A stretch of DNA of 64,000 bases from assembly GCA_903871775.1 (NCBI GenBank), contig CAIQIA010000007.1, forward strand, positions 124,001 through 188,000, given 5' to 3'. The translations under genes and the position numbers were made by a program. The notes below the pieces were generated by a model. It made no database searches. It was not told the origin of the DNA and saw nothing but the letters and a program-made list of their open reading frames with translations. Positions 48,475 through 57,500 of the stretch are shown here, piece by piece; the first letter of the stretch is position 1, and each line of letters begins with the position of its first letter. The stretch comes from an uncultured cyanobacterium (lineage in GTDB: Bacteria > Cyanobacteriota > Cyanobacteriia > PCC-6307 > Cyanobiaceae).

Positions 48475-51400
48475 ATGACCCTTCTGCATGCGGCCTGGCT
48501 GACGGAAGCGGGCGGCCCCCGGCTGCTGCTGTGGGCCGACACCTGGCGGGTGGCCAAGGGGCGGCGCCTCGACGAGCTCGACGCCACGCCGGAGCACCCG
48601 CTGGCCCTCTCGGCCGCTGACCTGAGCGCCTGGCTGCAGGAGCGGGAGCTGTTGCCCGAGGGCGCCACCCCCAGGCCGGCGCAGCTGACCCTGCCCAGCC
48701 GCAGCAGCGGCCTGCCGCTGATGGCCGGTGAACCGCTGCCGAGGCAGCTGCAGTGGTGGCCCTGGCGCCTCGAGGGCCTTGCCCTCGATCCCGCCGCGGC
48801 CGGCCCCTGGCTGGAGGGGCTTCCCCTGTCGGGGGACCATCCCGAGCTGGGCGACGACCTGCGCTGGTGGGCCCATCTGCAGCGCTGGGTGCTGAGCCTG
48901 GTGGCCCGCGGCCGCTGGCTGCCGCTGGTGACGCCACCGGCCGCCGACGGCCGCCGCCGGGCCCTCTGGCAGCCGCTGCTCAACCACGAAGACGACCGCC
49001 GCCGTCTGGAGGATCTGGCGGCACGGCTGCCCCAGGTGGTGGCCGCCGCCGACGGGAGCGACGGCCTGGCCTGCCGCCGGCCGGGCAGCGCCAGGCTGCG
49101 GGTGGCGGCCATCGTCACCGAACTGCTCGACGGCCAGCTGCGCCAGGCGCCGACCGACGACGACCTGGAGGGGCTCGACCCGCTGCTCACGGCCTGGCGC
49201 CGGGCCCTGGGCCCCGGCAGCGGCCGGCTCGACCTCCCTGAAGAAGATGGCGAACGGCTGGGCACCGCCACCGCCCACTGGCGGGAGACGGTGGCGGGGC
49301 GGGTGGCCCCGGCCCGGGCGGTGCTCGAGCTCGAGACCCCGGCCGCCGGCGAAGACCTCTGGACCCTGCGCTTCGGCCTGCAGGCCGAGGCCGATCCCGA
49401 ACTGCGCGTGCCGGCGGCGACGGTCTGGGAGACCGGCGACGGCACGATGCTGCTGGGGGAAAACACTGTCCCCCAGCCCGGCGAGCTGCTGCTCGAGGGG
49501 CTGGGCCGGGCCCTGGTGGTGTTCGAACCCCTGGCCCGCGGCCTCGAGGAGGCCACGCCGGTGGCGATGGCGCTGGCACCGGCCGAGGCCTTCGTGCTGG
49601 TGCGCACCGCCACCGCCCGCCTGCGGGACGTGGGGGTGGGGGTGGTGCTGCCGCCAAGCCTGAGCGGCGGGCTGGCGAGCCGCCTGGGCCTGGCGATCGA
49701 GGCCGACCTGCCATCCAGCTCCCGCGGCTTCAGCCTCGGCGAATCGCTCGACTGGCGCTGGGAGCTGATGATCGGCGGCGTCACCCTCAGCCTCAGGGAT
49801 CTGGAGCGGCTGTCGGCCAAGCGCAGCCCACTGGTGCAGCACAAGGGGGCCTGGATCGAGCTGCGGCCCAGCGACCTGAAGAACGCCGAACGCTTCTGCG
49901 CCGCCGATCCGGGCCTGAGCCTCGACGATGCCCTGCGCCTCACCGCCACAGAAGGCGAGACGCTGATGCGGCTGCCGGTGCATCGCTTCAGCGCCGGCCC
50001 ACGGCTGCAGGCGGTGCTTGAGCAGTACCACCAGATGAAGGCCCCGGATCCGCTGCCGGCGCCTGAGGGCTTCAGCGGCCAGCTGCGGCCCTACCAGGAA
50101 CGGGGCCTGGGCTGGCTGGCCTTTCTGCACCGGTTCGACCAGGGGGCCTGCCTGGCCGATGACATGGGCCTGGGCAAGACGATCCAGCTGCTGGCCTTTC
50201 TGCAGCACCTCAGGGCCGAGCAGGAGCTCAAGCGGCCCGTACTGCTGGTGGCGCCCACCTCGGTGCTGACCAACTGGCAGCGGGAGGCGTCGCTGTTCAC
50301 CCCCCAGCTGGTGGTGCGGGAGCACTACGGCCCCAGGAGACCCTCCAGCGAGGCGGCCCTGCGCAAGGCCCTTGACGGTGTCGATCTGGTGCTGACCAGC
50401 TACGGGCTGCTGCAGCGCGACGCCGACCTGCTGCAGACGATCGACTGGCAGGGGGTGGTGATCGACGAGGCGCAGGCGATCAAGAACCCGGCGGCGAAGC
50501 AGAGCCAGGCCGCCCGCGGCCTGGCCCGCCCGGGCCGCCAGAGCCGCTTCCGCATCGCCCTCACGGGCACACCGGTCGAGAACCGGGTCAGCGAGCTCTG
50601 GGCCCTGATGGACTTCCTCAACCCCAAGGTGCTGGGGGAGGAGGGCTTCTTCCGCCAGCGCTACCGCCTGCCGATCGAGCGCTACGGCGACATGAGTTCC
50701 CTGCGGGACCTGAAGGCCCGGGTGGGGCCGTTCATCCTGCGGCGCCTCAAGACCGACCGCTCGATCATCACCGACCTGCCCGAGAAGCTCGAACTGCGCG
50801 AATGGGTGGGCCTGTCGAGCGAACAGGTGAGCCTCTACCGCCGCACGGTCGAGGCGAGCCTGGAAGCCATCGCCCGGGCCCCCCAGGGCCAGCGCCATGG
50901 CCAGGTGCTGGCCCTGCTCACCCGCCTCAAGCAGATCTGCAACCATCCGGCCCTGGTGCTGGGGGAGGACACGGTGGCCGCCGGGTTCGCCGGCCGCAGC
51001 GCCAAGCTGCTGCGGCTTGAGGAGATCCTGGAAGAAGTGATCGACGCCGGCGACCGCGCCCTGCTGTTCACCCAGTTCGCCGAATGGGGCCATCTGCTGC
51101 GGTCGTGGCTCGAGCAGCGCTGGCGCCAGGAGGTGCCGTTCCTGCATGGCGGCAGCAGCAAGGGCGAACGCCAGGCGATGGTCGATCGCTTCCAGGAGGA
51201 CCCCCGCGGGCCGCAGCTGTTCCTGCTGTCGCTGAAGGCCGGTGGCGTCGGCCTCAACCTCACCCGGGCCAGCCATGTGTTCCACATCGACCGCTGGTGG
51301 AACCCCGCCGTGGAGAACCAGGCCACCGACCGCGCCTACCGCATCGGCCAGCAGAACCGGGTGCTGGTGCACAAGTTCATCACCAGCGGCTCGATCGAAG

Positions 51401-51540
51401 AGAAGATCGACCGCATGATCCAGGAGAAGGCGCGGCTGGCCGAAGACATCGTCGGCTCGGGCGAAGACTGGCTGGGGGGCCTGGAGGTGGGCCAGCTGCG
51501 GGAGCTGGTGGCCCTCGGCGACGGCGTCGGCGAGGACTGA
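48475..51540 (+). CDS. SNF2-family DEAD/DEAH ATPase
   Basis: A 1021-residue protein. The N-terminal half (about residues 1-520) is a helical, poorly conserved region found in bacterial SNF2 proteins. The C-terminal half is a full Swi2/Snf2 motor: [18 protein letters not shown] (Walker A near residue 562), [26 protein letters not shown] (DEAQ box near 664), [51 protein letters not shown] and [20 protein letters not shown]. Motors of this kind translocate on DNA or remodel protein-DNA complexes. It heads a run with the SWIM and MEKHLA genes. Confidence 0.93.
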   Translation: MTLLHAAWLTEAGGPRLLLWADTWRVAKGRRLDELDATPEHPLALSAADLSAWLQERELLPEGATPRPAQLTLPSRSSGLPLMAGEPLPRQLQWWPWRLEGLALDPAAAGPWLEGLPLSGDHPELGDDLRWWAHLQRWVLSLVARGRWLPLVTPPAADGRRRALWQPLLNHEDDRRRLEDLAARLPQVVAAADGSDGLACRRPGSARLRVAAIVTELLDGQLRQAPTDDDLEGLDPLLTAWRRALGPGSGRLDLPEEDGERLGTATAHWRETVAGRVAPARAVLELETPAAGEDLWTLRFGLQAEADPELRVPAATVWETGDGTMLLGENTVPQPGELLLEGLGRALVVFEPLARGLEEATPVAMALAPAEAFVLVRTATARLRDVGVGVVLPPSLSGGLASRLGLAIEADLPSSSRGFSLGESLDWRWELMIGGVTLSLRDLERLSAKRSPLVQHKGAWIELRPSDLKNAERFCAADPGLSLDDALRLTATEGETLMRLPVHRFSAGPRLQAVLEQYHQMKAPDPLPAPEGFSGQLRPYQERGLGWLAFLHRFDQGACLADDMGLGKTIQLLAFLQHLRAEQELKRPVLLVAPTSVLTNWQREASLFTPQLVVREHYGPRRPSSEAALRKALDGVDLVLTSYGLLQRDADLLQTIDWQGVVIDEAQAIKNPAAKQSQAARGLARPGRQSRFRIALTGTPVENRVSELWALMDFLNPKVLGEEGFFRQRYRLPIERYGDMSSLRDLKARVGPFILRRLKTDRSIITDLPEKLELREWVGLSSEQVSLYRRTVEASLEAIARAPQGQRHGQVLALLTRLKQICNHPALVLGEDTVAAGFAGRSAKLLRLEEILEEVIDAGDRALLFTQFAEWGHLLRSWLEQRWRQEVPFLHGGSSKGERQAMVDRFQEDPRGPQLFLLSLKAGGVGLNLTRASHVFHIDRWWNPAVENQATDRAYRIGQQNRVLVHKFITSGSIEEKIDRMIQEKARLAEDIVGSGEDWLGGLEVGQLRELVALGDGVGED

Positions 51541-51543
51541 GCC

Positions 51544-52716
51544 ATGGGCGACGGTCGCCGGTTGCCCCGGGTCACCTGGTATCGCAACGGCCATGAGCAG
51601 TCGGTGCAGCTGCACAAGTTCGGCCTGATGCGGCTGGCGGCGGCGGGCCGCATCACGCTGCGGGAGCTGCCGGTGACGGCGGCCGCCGCCGAACTGCCCC
51701 CCGAGCTGGTGGCCCACCCCTGGCGGCGCCTGGTGGTGATCGCCGTTGAGCACAGCGGTGAGCGGATGCTGGCGGCCATCGACGGGGAAGACTCGCCGTT
51801 TCAGCTGTCCGACGTCCTGCGGCACGTGGACCGCTACTTCACCTGCACCTACGCCCCCTGCGTCTACGAGGAGCGACGCTTCGGCTTCGCCCTGCCCTGG
51901 CAGACCGACGCCGAACGGCGCCCTTATGTGGAGTGGCAGGAACGGGTCACCGATCGGCTCGGGCACCTGTTCCACCGGGTGCGGCCCACGGCCCCGATCG
52001 GTCCGGCCCTGCCCGACATCCGCCAGAGCGACTGGCTGATGACCCGTCTGGGCCACCTGCGCACCAAGGTGCGACGGCGCTTCACCGACACGATCGACTG
52101 GCACCCGCAGCTGGCGGGATTCGAGGCCCGCTGGAGCCAGCTGCAGCAGTGGCGGGCACTGCCGCCCACGGCCGACATCGTGCTCAAGGACAGCCTCTGG
52201 GGCTGGCCCCGCCATCGCATCGCCCTGCACCGCGCCCTGGCGCGCCTGGCGGCCGACGGCTGGACGGTGAAGGCCGAGCTGCACCACCGCCAGGCGGAGC
52301 CCTACGAGCTGGGGGACCAGCCCCCCCCGGATCCGGCCGCCTTCCCGATGCTGGTGGGCGGCGGCGTCGGCCCCGGCTACGAGACCGCTCTGGCCGCCAG
52401 CCGCGTCGGCGTCTTCGCCACCGGGTTCCACTACGGCTGGCGCAACATCGTCACCCTCGCCTGGGCCATCGGCCTGCCGGTGCTGAGCGACCCGATCCCC
52501 TACCGCTTCCCCTTCGACCATCGACCGCTGCTCAGCGAGACCGACGGCGACTGGAACGACCTGGAGGCCCGGCTGCGGCCCCTGGCCACCCCGGACCCGG
52601 CGGCACGGCAGCGGCGGCTGGAGCACTTCGATGCCGTCTGCTCACCGCTGGCGGTGGGGCAGCAGCTGCTGGACGACTGCCTCGGCCGCCGGTCGGAGGG
52701 CCAGACTGGCGACTGA
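51544..52716 (+). CDS. Unknown protein with glycosyltransferase-like C-terminus
   Basis: A 390-residue protein with no recognised family. The C-terminal part resembles the donor-binding half of GT-B glycosyltransferases: PMLVGGGVGPGYETALAASR, then VGVFATGFHYGWRNIVTLAW and AIGLPVLSDPIPYRFPFDHR, where a small-residue turn, a strand and a SDPIP-like end would cradle a nucleotide sugar. Earlier regions are rich in Trp/Arg and include YFTCTYAPCVYEERRFGFAL. It lies three bases after the SNF2 stop and seven bases before the SWIM gene, so it is part of that operon. Similarity is weak; sugar transfer is only a guess. Confidence 0.5.
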   Translation: MGDGRRLPRVTWYRNGHEQSVQLHKFGLMRLAAAGRITLRELPVTAAAAELPPELVAHPWRRLVVIAVEHSGERMLAAIDGEDSPFQLSDVLRHVDRYFTCTYAPCVYEERRFGFALPWQTDAERRPYVEWQERVTDRLGHLFHRVRPTAPIGPALPDIRQSDWLMTRLGHLRTKVRRRFTDTIDWHPQLAGFEARWSQLQQWRALPPTADIVLKDSLWGWPRHRIALHRALARLAADGWTVKAELHHRQAEPYELGDQPPPDPAAFPMLVGGGVGPGYETALAASRVGVFATGFHYGWRNIVTLAWAIGLPVLSDPIPYRFPFDHRPLLSETDGDWNDLEARLRPLATPDPAARQRRLEHFDAVCSPLAVGQQLLDDCLGRRSEGQTGD

Positions 52717-52723
52717 CCCCGGC

Positions 52724-53596
52724 ATGGGCGCGGCCGCCATGACCAGCTCCTCCGCCCCCCAGACCCCGGCCACCACCCTCGGCAAGGACGGCCTCGGGCA
52801 GCAGCCCTGGTGGGTGGCCGAGTGGATGGAACTGATCAATGCCTACCGCTACAAGAAGCGGCTCGAACGCGCCTGGACCTACGCCCGAGAGGGGAACGTG
52901 CGCTCGATCCGCTTCGAGGGGCGGCGGGTGCAGGCGCGGGTGCAGGGCACCGAACCCGAGCCGTACAAGGTCAAGCTCTGGCTCGACGTGCTCAGCGATG
53001 AAGACTGGGACTTCGTGCTCGAGGCCCTGGCCGGCAAGGCGCGCTGGACCTGTCAGCTGCTGGCCGGCGTGATGCCCGACGACATCGAGCGGGCCTTCGC
53101 CGCCAGCGGTCGGCGGCTGTTCCCCTTCAAGCTGCAGGAGGTGCGCAGCGAATGCAGCTGCCCCGACAAGGCCAACCCCTGCAAGCACATCAGCGCGGTC
53201 TACTACCTGATGGGTGACCGCTTCAGTGAAGACCCGTTCGTGCTGTTCCAACTGCGGGGCCGCACCCGGGCCCAGCTGCTGGGCGACCTGGCCGAACGGC
53301 GGCGGCGGCATCAGAGCGAACGTCAGCAGCCGTCCGCCGCCGCCACCCCGGCGGCACCGGCGGCGGCCCAGGCCGACCGCTGGTGGAGCTACAACGCACC
53401 CCTCGACCCCGACCTGGTGGTGATCACGCCGGCCCTCGAGGGGGGCAGCGGCCTCGACGAAGCCGGCGACCTGCCCCTGGCGGCCGAACCGCGCTGGCCC
53501 GAGGCCAACCGGCACTTCCTGGAGGGCCTGCGGCGCCAGGGGGCGGCCCTGGGTCAGCTGGCCATGGCCCGGGCCATGGGAGGCGGCGCCCCATGA
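52724..53596 (+). CDS. SWIM zinc-finger protein
   Basis: A 290-residue protein with a SWIM-type zinc finger, CSCPDKANPCKHISAVYY, at about residues 143-160 (pattern CxC..CxH), which typically binds DNA or protein. The N-terminus is WWVAEWMELINAYRYKKRLE, and the rest is Ala/Pro-rich with PLDPDLVVITPALEGG. Bacterial SWIM proteins are commonly encoded next to SNF2 ATPases and are thought to be partners. The start is ATG 52724; ATG 52739 is an alternative. It overlaps the MEKHLA gene by four bases. Confidence 0.85.
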   Translation: MGAAAMTSSSAPQTPATTLGKDGLGQQPWWVAEWMELINAYRYKKRLERAWTYAREGNVRSIRFEGRRVQARVQGTEPEPYKVKLWLDVLSDEDWDFVLEALAGKARWTCQLLAGVMPDDIERAFAASGRRLFPFKLQEVRSECSCPDKANPCKHISAVYYLMGDRFSEDPFVLFQLRGRTRAQLLGDLAERRRRHQSERQQPSAAATPAAPAAAQADRWWSYNAPLDPDLVVITPALEGGSGLDEAGDLPLAAEPRWPEANRHFLEGLRRQGAALGQLAMARAMGGGAP

Positions 53597-54066
53597 GCGC
53601 CAGCGATCCCCCCTGGCTCAGTCCGCCCTTGCTGGGGCTCACGACCCTGGTGCTCGAGTCCCATGAACGGCTGTTCGGTCGGCCGCTGGTGCAGGCCCGG
53701 GGCAGCCGCCTCGCCGCCCAGGAGCTGTTCGTGCTCGACCGGGTGGTGCTCTGCCACGACGGCAGCAGCGATCCGGTCTTCACCTATGCCAACCGGGCGG
53801 CGCTCAGCCTGTTCGAACGACCCTGGTCGGGGATGGTGGGCCTGCCGTCCCGGTTCAGCGCGCGCCAGCGGGACCGGCTCCAGCGCCAGGAGGCCCTCGA
53901 ACTCGCCCGCCGCCAGCAGGTGCTGACCGGCTACGGCGGCGAACGGGTGGCCAGCAGCGGCCGGCGGTTCCAGATCCGTGGTGCGCGGCTGTGGAACCTG
54001 CTCGACGCCGAACGGCGTTATCACGGCCAGGCCGCCTGCTTCGGCGACTGGTGGTGGGAACCCTGA
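53593..54066 (+). CDS. MEKHLA domain protein
   Basis: A 157-residue protein matching the MEKHLA domain, a PAS-like fold: LESHERLFGRPLV, DPVFTYANRAALSLFERPW, LPSRFSARQRDRLQRQEALE, VLTGYGGERVASSGRRFQIR and RLWNLLDAERRYHGQAACFG. Such domains occur in plant homeobox proteins and as stand-alone bacterial proteins of unknown role; a ligand- or signal-sensing role is plausible. Its start overlaps the SWIM gene stop (ATGA), so they are translationally linked. Confidence 0.85.
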   Translation: MSASDPPWLSPPLLGLTTLVLESHERLFGRPLVQARGSRLAAQELFVLDRVVLCHDGSSDPVFTYANRAALSLFERPWSGMVGLPSRFSARQRDRLQRQEALELARRQQVLTGYGGERVASSGRRFQIRGARLWNLLDAERRYHGQAACFGDWWWEP

Positions 54067-54144
54067 CCGGCGGGAGGTCGCCGGCAGCACAGACAGATCA
54101 ACCTGCGACGCCTGAGGCTCAGCGGGTTGAGCTGCAGCGCTCCC

Positions 54145-54498
54145 ATGGAACTCGTCCGCCTCAGCACCGGGTCCGCCCCGGGTCTGGGGGTCTGGCTCCA
54201 GACCCTCCGCAAGGGGCTCGGCCGCCAGGGCCACCGCGTCGAGATCATCGACAACGGTCCGGTGTATGTGGCCCTGCGGGCCAGCCATCCCGACATCAAC
54301 GGCCTGCTCTGCATCGATGCCACCCTGCAGCCCGACCGCGAGCGCGGTGGCCTCGAACTGCTCACCCGCCTGCGCTGGCACGGCACAGACGGCAGCGACG
54401 ACACCCTGGTGCAGATGCGTGATCTGGTGATGGCCCTGGTGCCCCAGATCGACGGCCTGGCGCTGCGGGGGGAGCCCGCCCTGGCCCTGGCCGCCTGA
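54145..54498 (+). CDS. Small protein of unknown function
   Basis: A 117-residue soluble protein, mixed alpha/beta: MELVRLSTGSAPGLGVWLQT, GRQGHRVEIIDNGPVYVALR, DINGLLCIDATLQPDRE and LVQMRDLVMALVPQIDGLAL. No family is recognised, no signal peptide or membrane segment is seen, and codon use matches the neighbours. The start is ATG 54145; a TTG at 54127 is a weaker alternative. It lies 41 bases before the giant gene. Confidence 0.6.
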   Translation: MELVRLSTGSAPGLGVWLQTLRKGLGRQGHRVEIIDNGPVYVALRASHPDINGLLCIDATLQPDRERGGLELLTRLRWHGTDGSDDTLVQMRDLVMALVPQIDGLALRGEPALALAA

Positions 54499-54539
54499 AG
54501 CAACTGTCGGCATCCTGAGGTCACCGAGAGCGTTCAGGC

Positions 54540-57500
54540 ATGCACAGCAGCCGCCAGTGGTGGCGGACCCTCGGCCTGGGCGCCCGGGACTGGGTGACGG
54601 GCCTGGCCGAGGATCCGGCCGGTGGGGTGCTGTTGCTGGGCTTCTCGATCGCCGCTGCCGCCCGGCCCTTTCTGGTGCGCCTGCTGCCGTCGGGCACGGT
54701 CGACTGGATCCGCCCCTACGCAGACGGCGTCATCCCAGGGTCCGATCAACAGGCCTTCGGCCTGGCCCTGGGCCCCGGCGGTGCGATCTACACCGCCGGC
54801 TTTGAGAAGGGCCCCACACCCCCGGGCCTGCGCCCGGGGCTCAGCGATGGAGCACTGACAAGCCTCAACGCCGCCGGCACGGTTCTCTGGCGCCGCTGGA
54901 TCGGCAGCCCGAGGCTGGAGCAGCTGGCCGGCGTCGGCACCAGCCCCACGGGCACCGTGCTGGTGGCCGGCTGGACCGATGGCACGGTCACGGCCACCAA
55001 TGCCGGCGGCATGGATCTGCTGATCCAGGCCTTGGATACCGGCGGCAACCTGCTGTGGAGCCGCCAGCTGGGGGGAAGCGGCCAGGACCGTCCCTCGGCC
55101 ATGGCCACCACCAGTGATGGAGGGCTGGTGGTGGTCGGGCACAGCACGGGCCCCCTGGCAGGGCTGGCGAACAGCGGCCTCGAGGATGCCTTCGTGCTGC
55201 GGTTCGACGCTGCCGGCTCCCTGCTCTGGGCCCGGTCGATCGCCAGCGCCGGCACCGACCATGGCTACGGCGTTCTGGTGACACCAGACGGCGACATCCT
55301 CGTCACCGGTCGCATGGCCGGCAGCGACTGGAGTCCTGCGGGGGGCGACCCGGCGGATGCGTACCTGGCCCGTTTCAGTCCTGACGGCAGCCCACGCTGG
55401 CTGCGCCGTTTCGGCTCGACCGCCTACGAGTACGGCCGCAGCCTGGCGCTCACCCCGACCGGCGAGATTCTCGTCAGCGGCCGGACGGAAGGGGATCTGC
55501 AGGGCCTCGCCAACCAGGGAGGCTTTGACGGTTACGTGGCGCTGTTCTCGGCGGACGGCCGCCATCTGGGCAGCCGCCTCTACGGAACGACGGGCAACGA
55601 CGCAGCCAATGCCCTGCTGACCCTGGCGAACGGTGATGTGATCGTCGCGGGCATGACCGAGGGGAACCTGGAGGGGCTGCCGAACGAAGCCCCTGGCACC
55701 TACGACCTGTTCGTCGAGCGCACAACCCTCGGGACGACGGGTCCCTGGCGGCCCCGGCTCACGAACCCCCGCCCCGACGGGATCGACCTCACCCCCGGCA
55801 CGCCCCTGGCCGGCAGCCTCAGCCTGTGGGCGGGCGCCGGCGGCGGCCAGCCCCTCACCCTGCCCCTCGCCGGTGGTTCCCCCGTTTCCCTCTCGGGACT
55901 GAATCCCGGCCAGCGCTACAGCTACCGGCTGGAGGGGGCCGGGGGAACCCTGGAGGGGGGGTTCCGCACACTGCCCGCCGTCAATGGCCGCGAACCCTGG
56001 CGGCTGGTGGCCCTGCCCGCCGGCCCAGGGGCCCTCAGCCCATCCCTGCTGGACCTGGCTGAACAGCTGCAGCCGCAGGTGCTGCTGGCCGCGACGGCCT
56101 CGGTGCTGGCAGGGGCGGCTGAGGTGCCGTTGCTGCAACGCACCGCCTGGATCGGCGCCCTGACGGGCGACCAGCAGAACGACGTGGGTCCGTTGACGGT
56201 GGTGAGCGTGGCCGAGAGCGGTGCCGCCGACCTGGCGGCAGGCACCCCCCGCTGGGAGGCGATCAGGGCCAGCCTCAACGTGCTGAGAAACGCCGGACGC
56301 ACCATCGTGCTGCTGCTGCCGGCGACCACCCCCTCTGCCGTCGATCGGCTGGCCCTGTCTGAGGGGGTGGCGGCGGTCGTCAGGGCTCCCCTCGACGGGC
56401 TGCTGGACCTGCAGTTCCGCCAGTACCTCCAGCCCACGGCCCAGGGGGCCGCTGGCTGCCTGAGCCTGACCCCGCTGGCGAGCCAGGGGAGCCGCGGCAC
56501 CACGGTCCATGTGCAGGTCACGGCCCTGGGGGCTCCCCTGCCAGCAGCGGTGGGGCCGATCGACACGAGCCCACCGCCGCCACCCCGTCTGCAGCTGCTG
56601 AAGGACAGCGGCAGCTCGGCCACGGACGGGCTCACCAATGCACCGGAGGTGGCGATCACAGGCCTGGAGCCGGCGGGCATCTGGCAATGGTCCGCCGATG
56701 GCGGTCGCCGCTGGACCGACGGCGTGGGCAACGGTCTGGTGCTGCCTGCCGACGGTGCCTGGTCGCTGCTGGCGCGACAGATCGATCGTTCGGGTCTGGT
56801 GTCGCCGGTGTCCCTGCCCCTGGCGGTCAGCCTCGACCGCCAGAGTCCAGCCATCACGCCGGTGTTGACCAGCGTCAGCGATGACCACGGCAGCGTTCAG
56901 GGTCTGGTGCCTGCCCTGGGCTGGTTCAGCGATCGCACGCCGCTGCTGCAGGGCACCCTGGCGGCCCCCCCCGGCCCGACCGAGCGGCTGATGCTGCTGG
57001 TCAACGGCCGACCCAGCGGTGATGCCCGGATCGGGGCGGGTGGCACCGACTGGTCGATCCAGCCCCTGCTGACGGTGCCGGACGGCCCCGTGACCGTGCA
57101 GCTGCAGCTGATCGACGGTGCCGGCAATGGCGGCCCGGCCTCGCTGGCGTTTCAGGCGACCCTCGACAGCACGGCACCCACCACCGTGCCGCTGCTGACC
57201 GCGTTGATCGATGACCGGGGTCCGCGGCAGGGGCCCCTGGCCCAGGGAGCGGTCACCGATGACGACACGCCGTTGCTCCAGGGGACGCTCTCGGGTCCCC
57301 TGGCCCAGGGCGACACCCTCGAGGTTCTCGCCAACGGGGTGGTGATCGGCACGGTGGTGCGCCTGGGGCCGGGCAACGGCTGGTCGCTGCCGCTGCTGTT
57401 GCCGCAGGGCCCTGGCACCGCCATCAGCCTCACCGCCAGGGTGGTGGATGCCGCCGGCAATGCCGGCCGGGCCGCTGCGGCCCGCCGCCTGGTGGTCGAC

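Noticed and set aside
46347-48620. A 757-codon forward open frame across alaS
   Set aside because: It is antisense to the conserved alaS motifs and has a repetitive composition.
48378-49949. A 524-codon upstream extension of alaS
   Set aside because: The extension is antisense to the SNF2 gene and shows no alaS similarity; ATG 48377 gives the standard family length.
48331-52626. A 1431-codon minus-strand open frame across the SNF2 region
   Set aside because: Same cause. It covers two well-supported forward genes with conserved helicase motifs.
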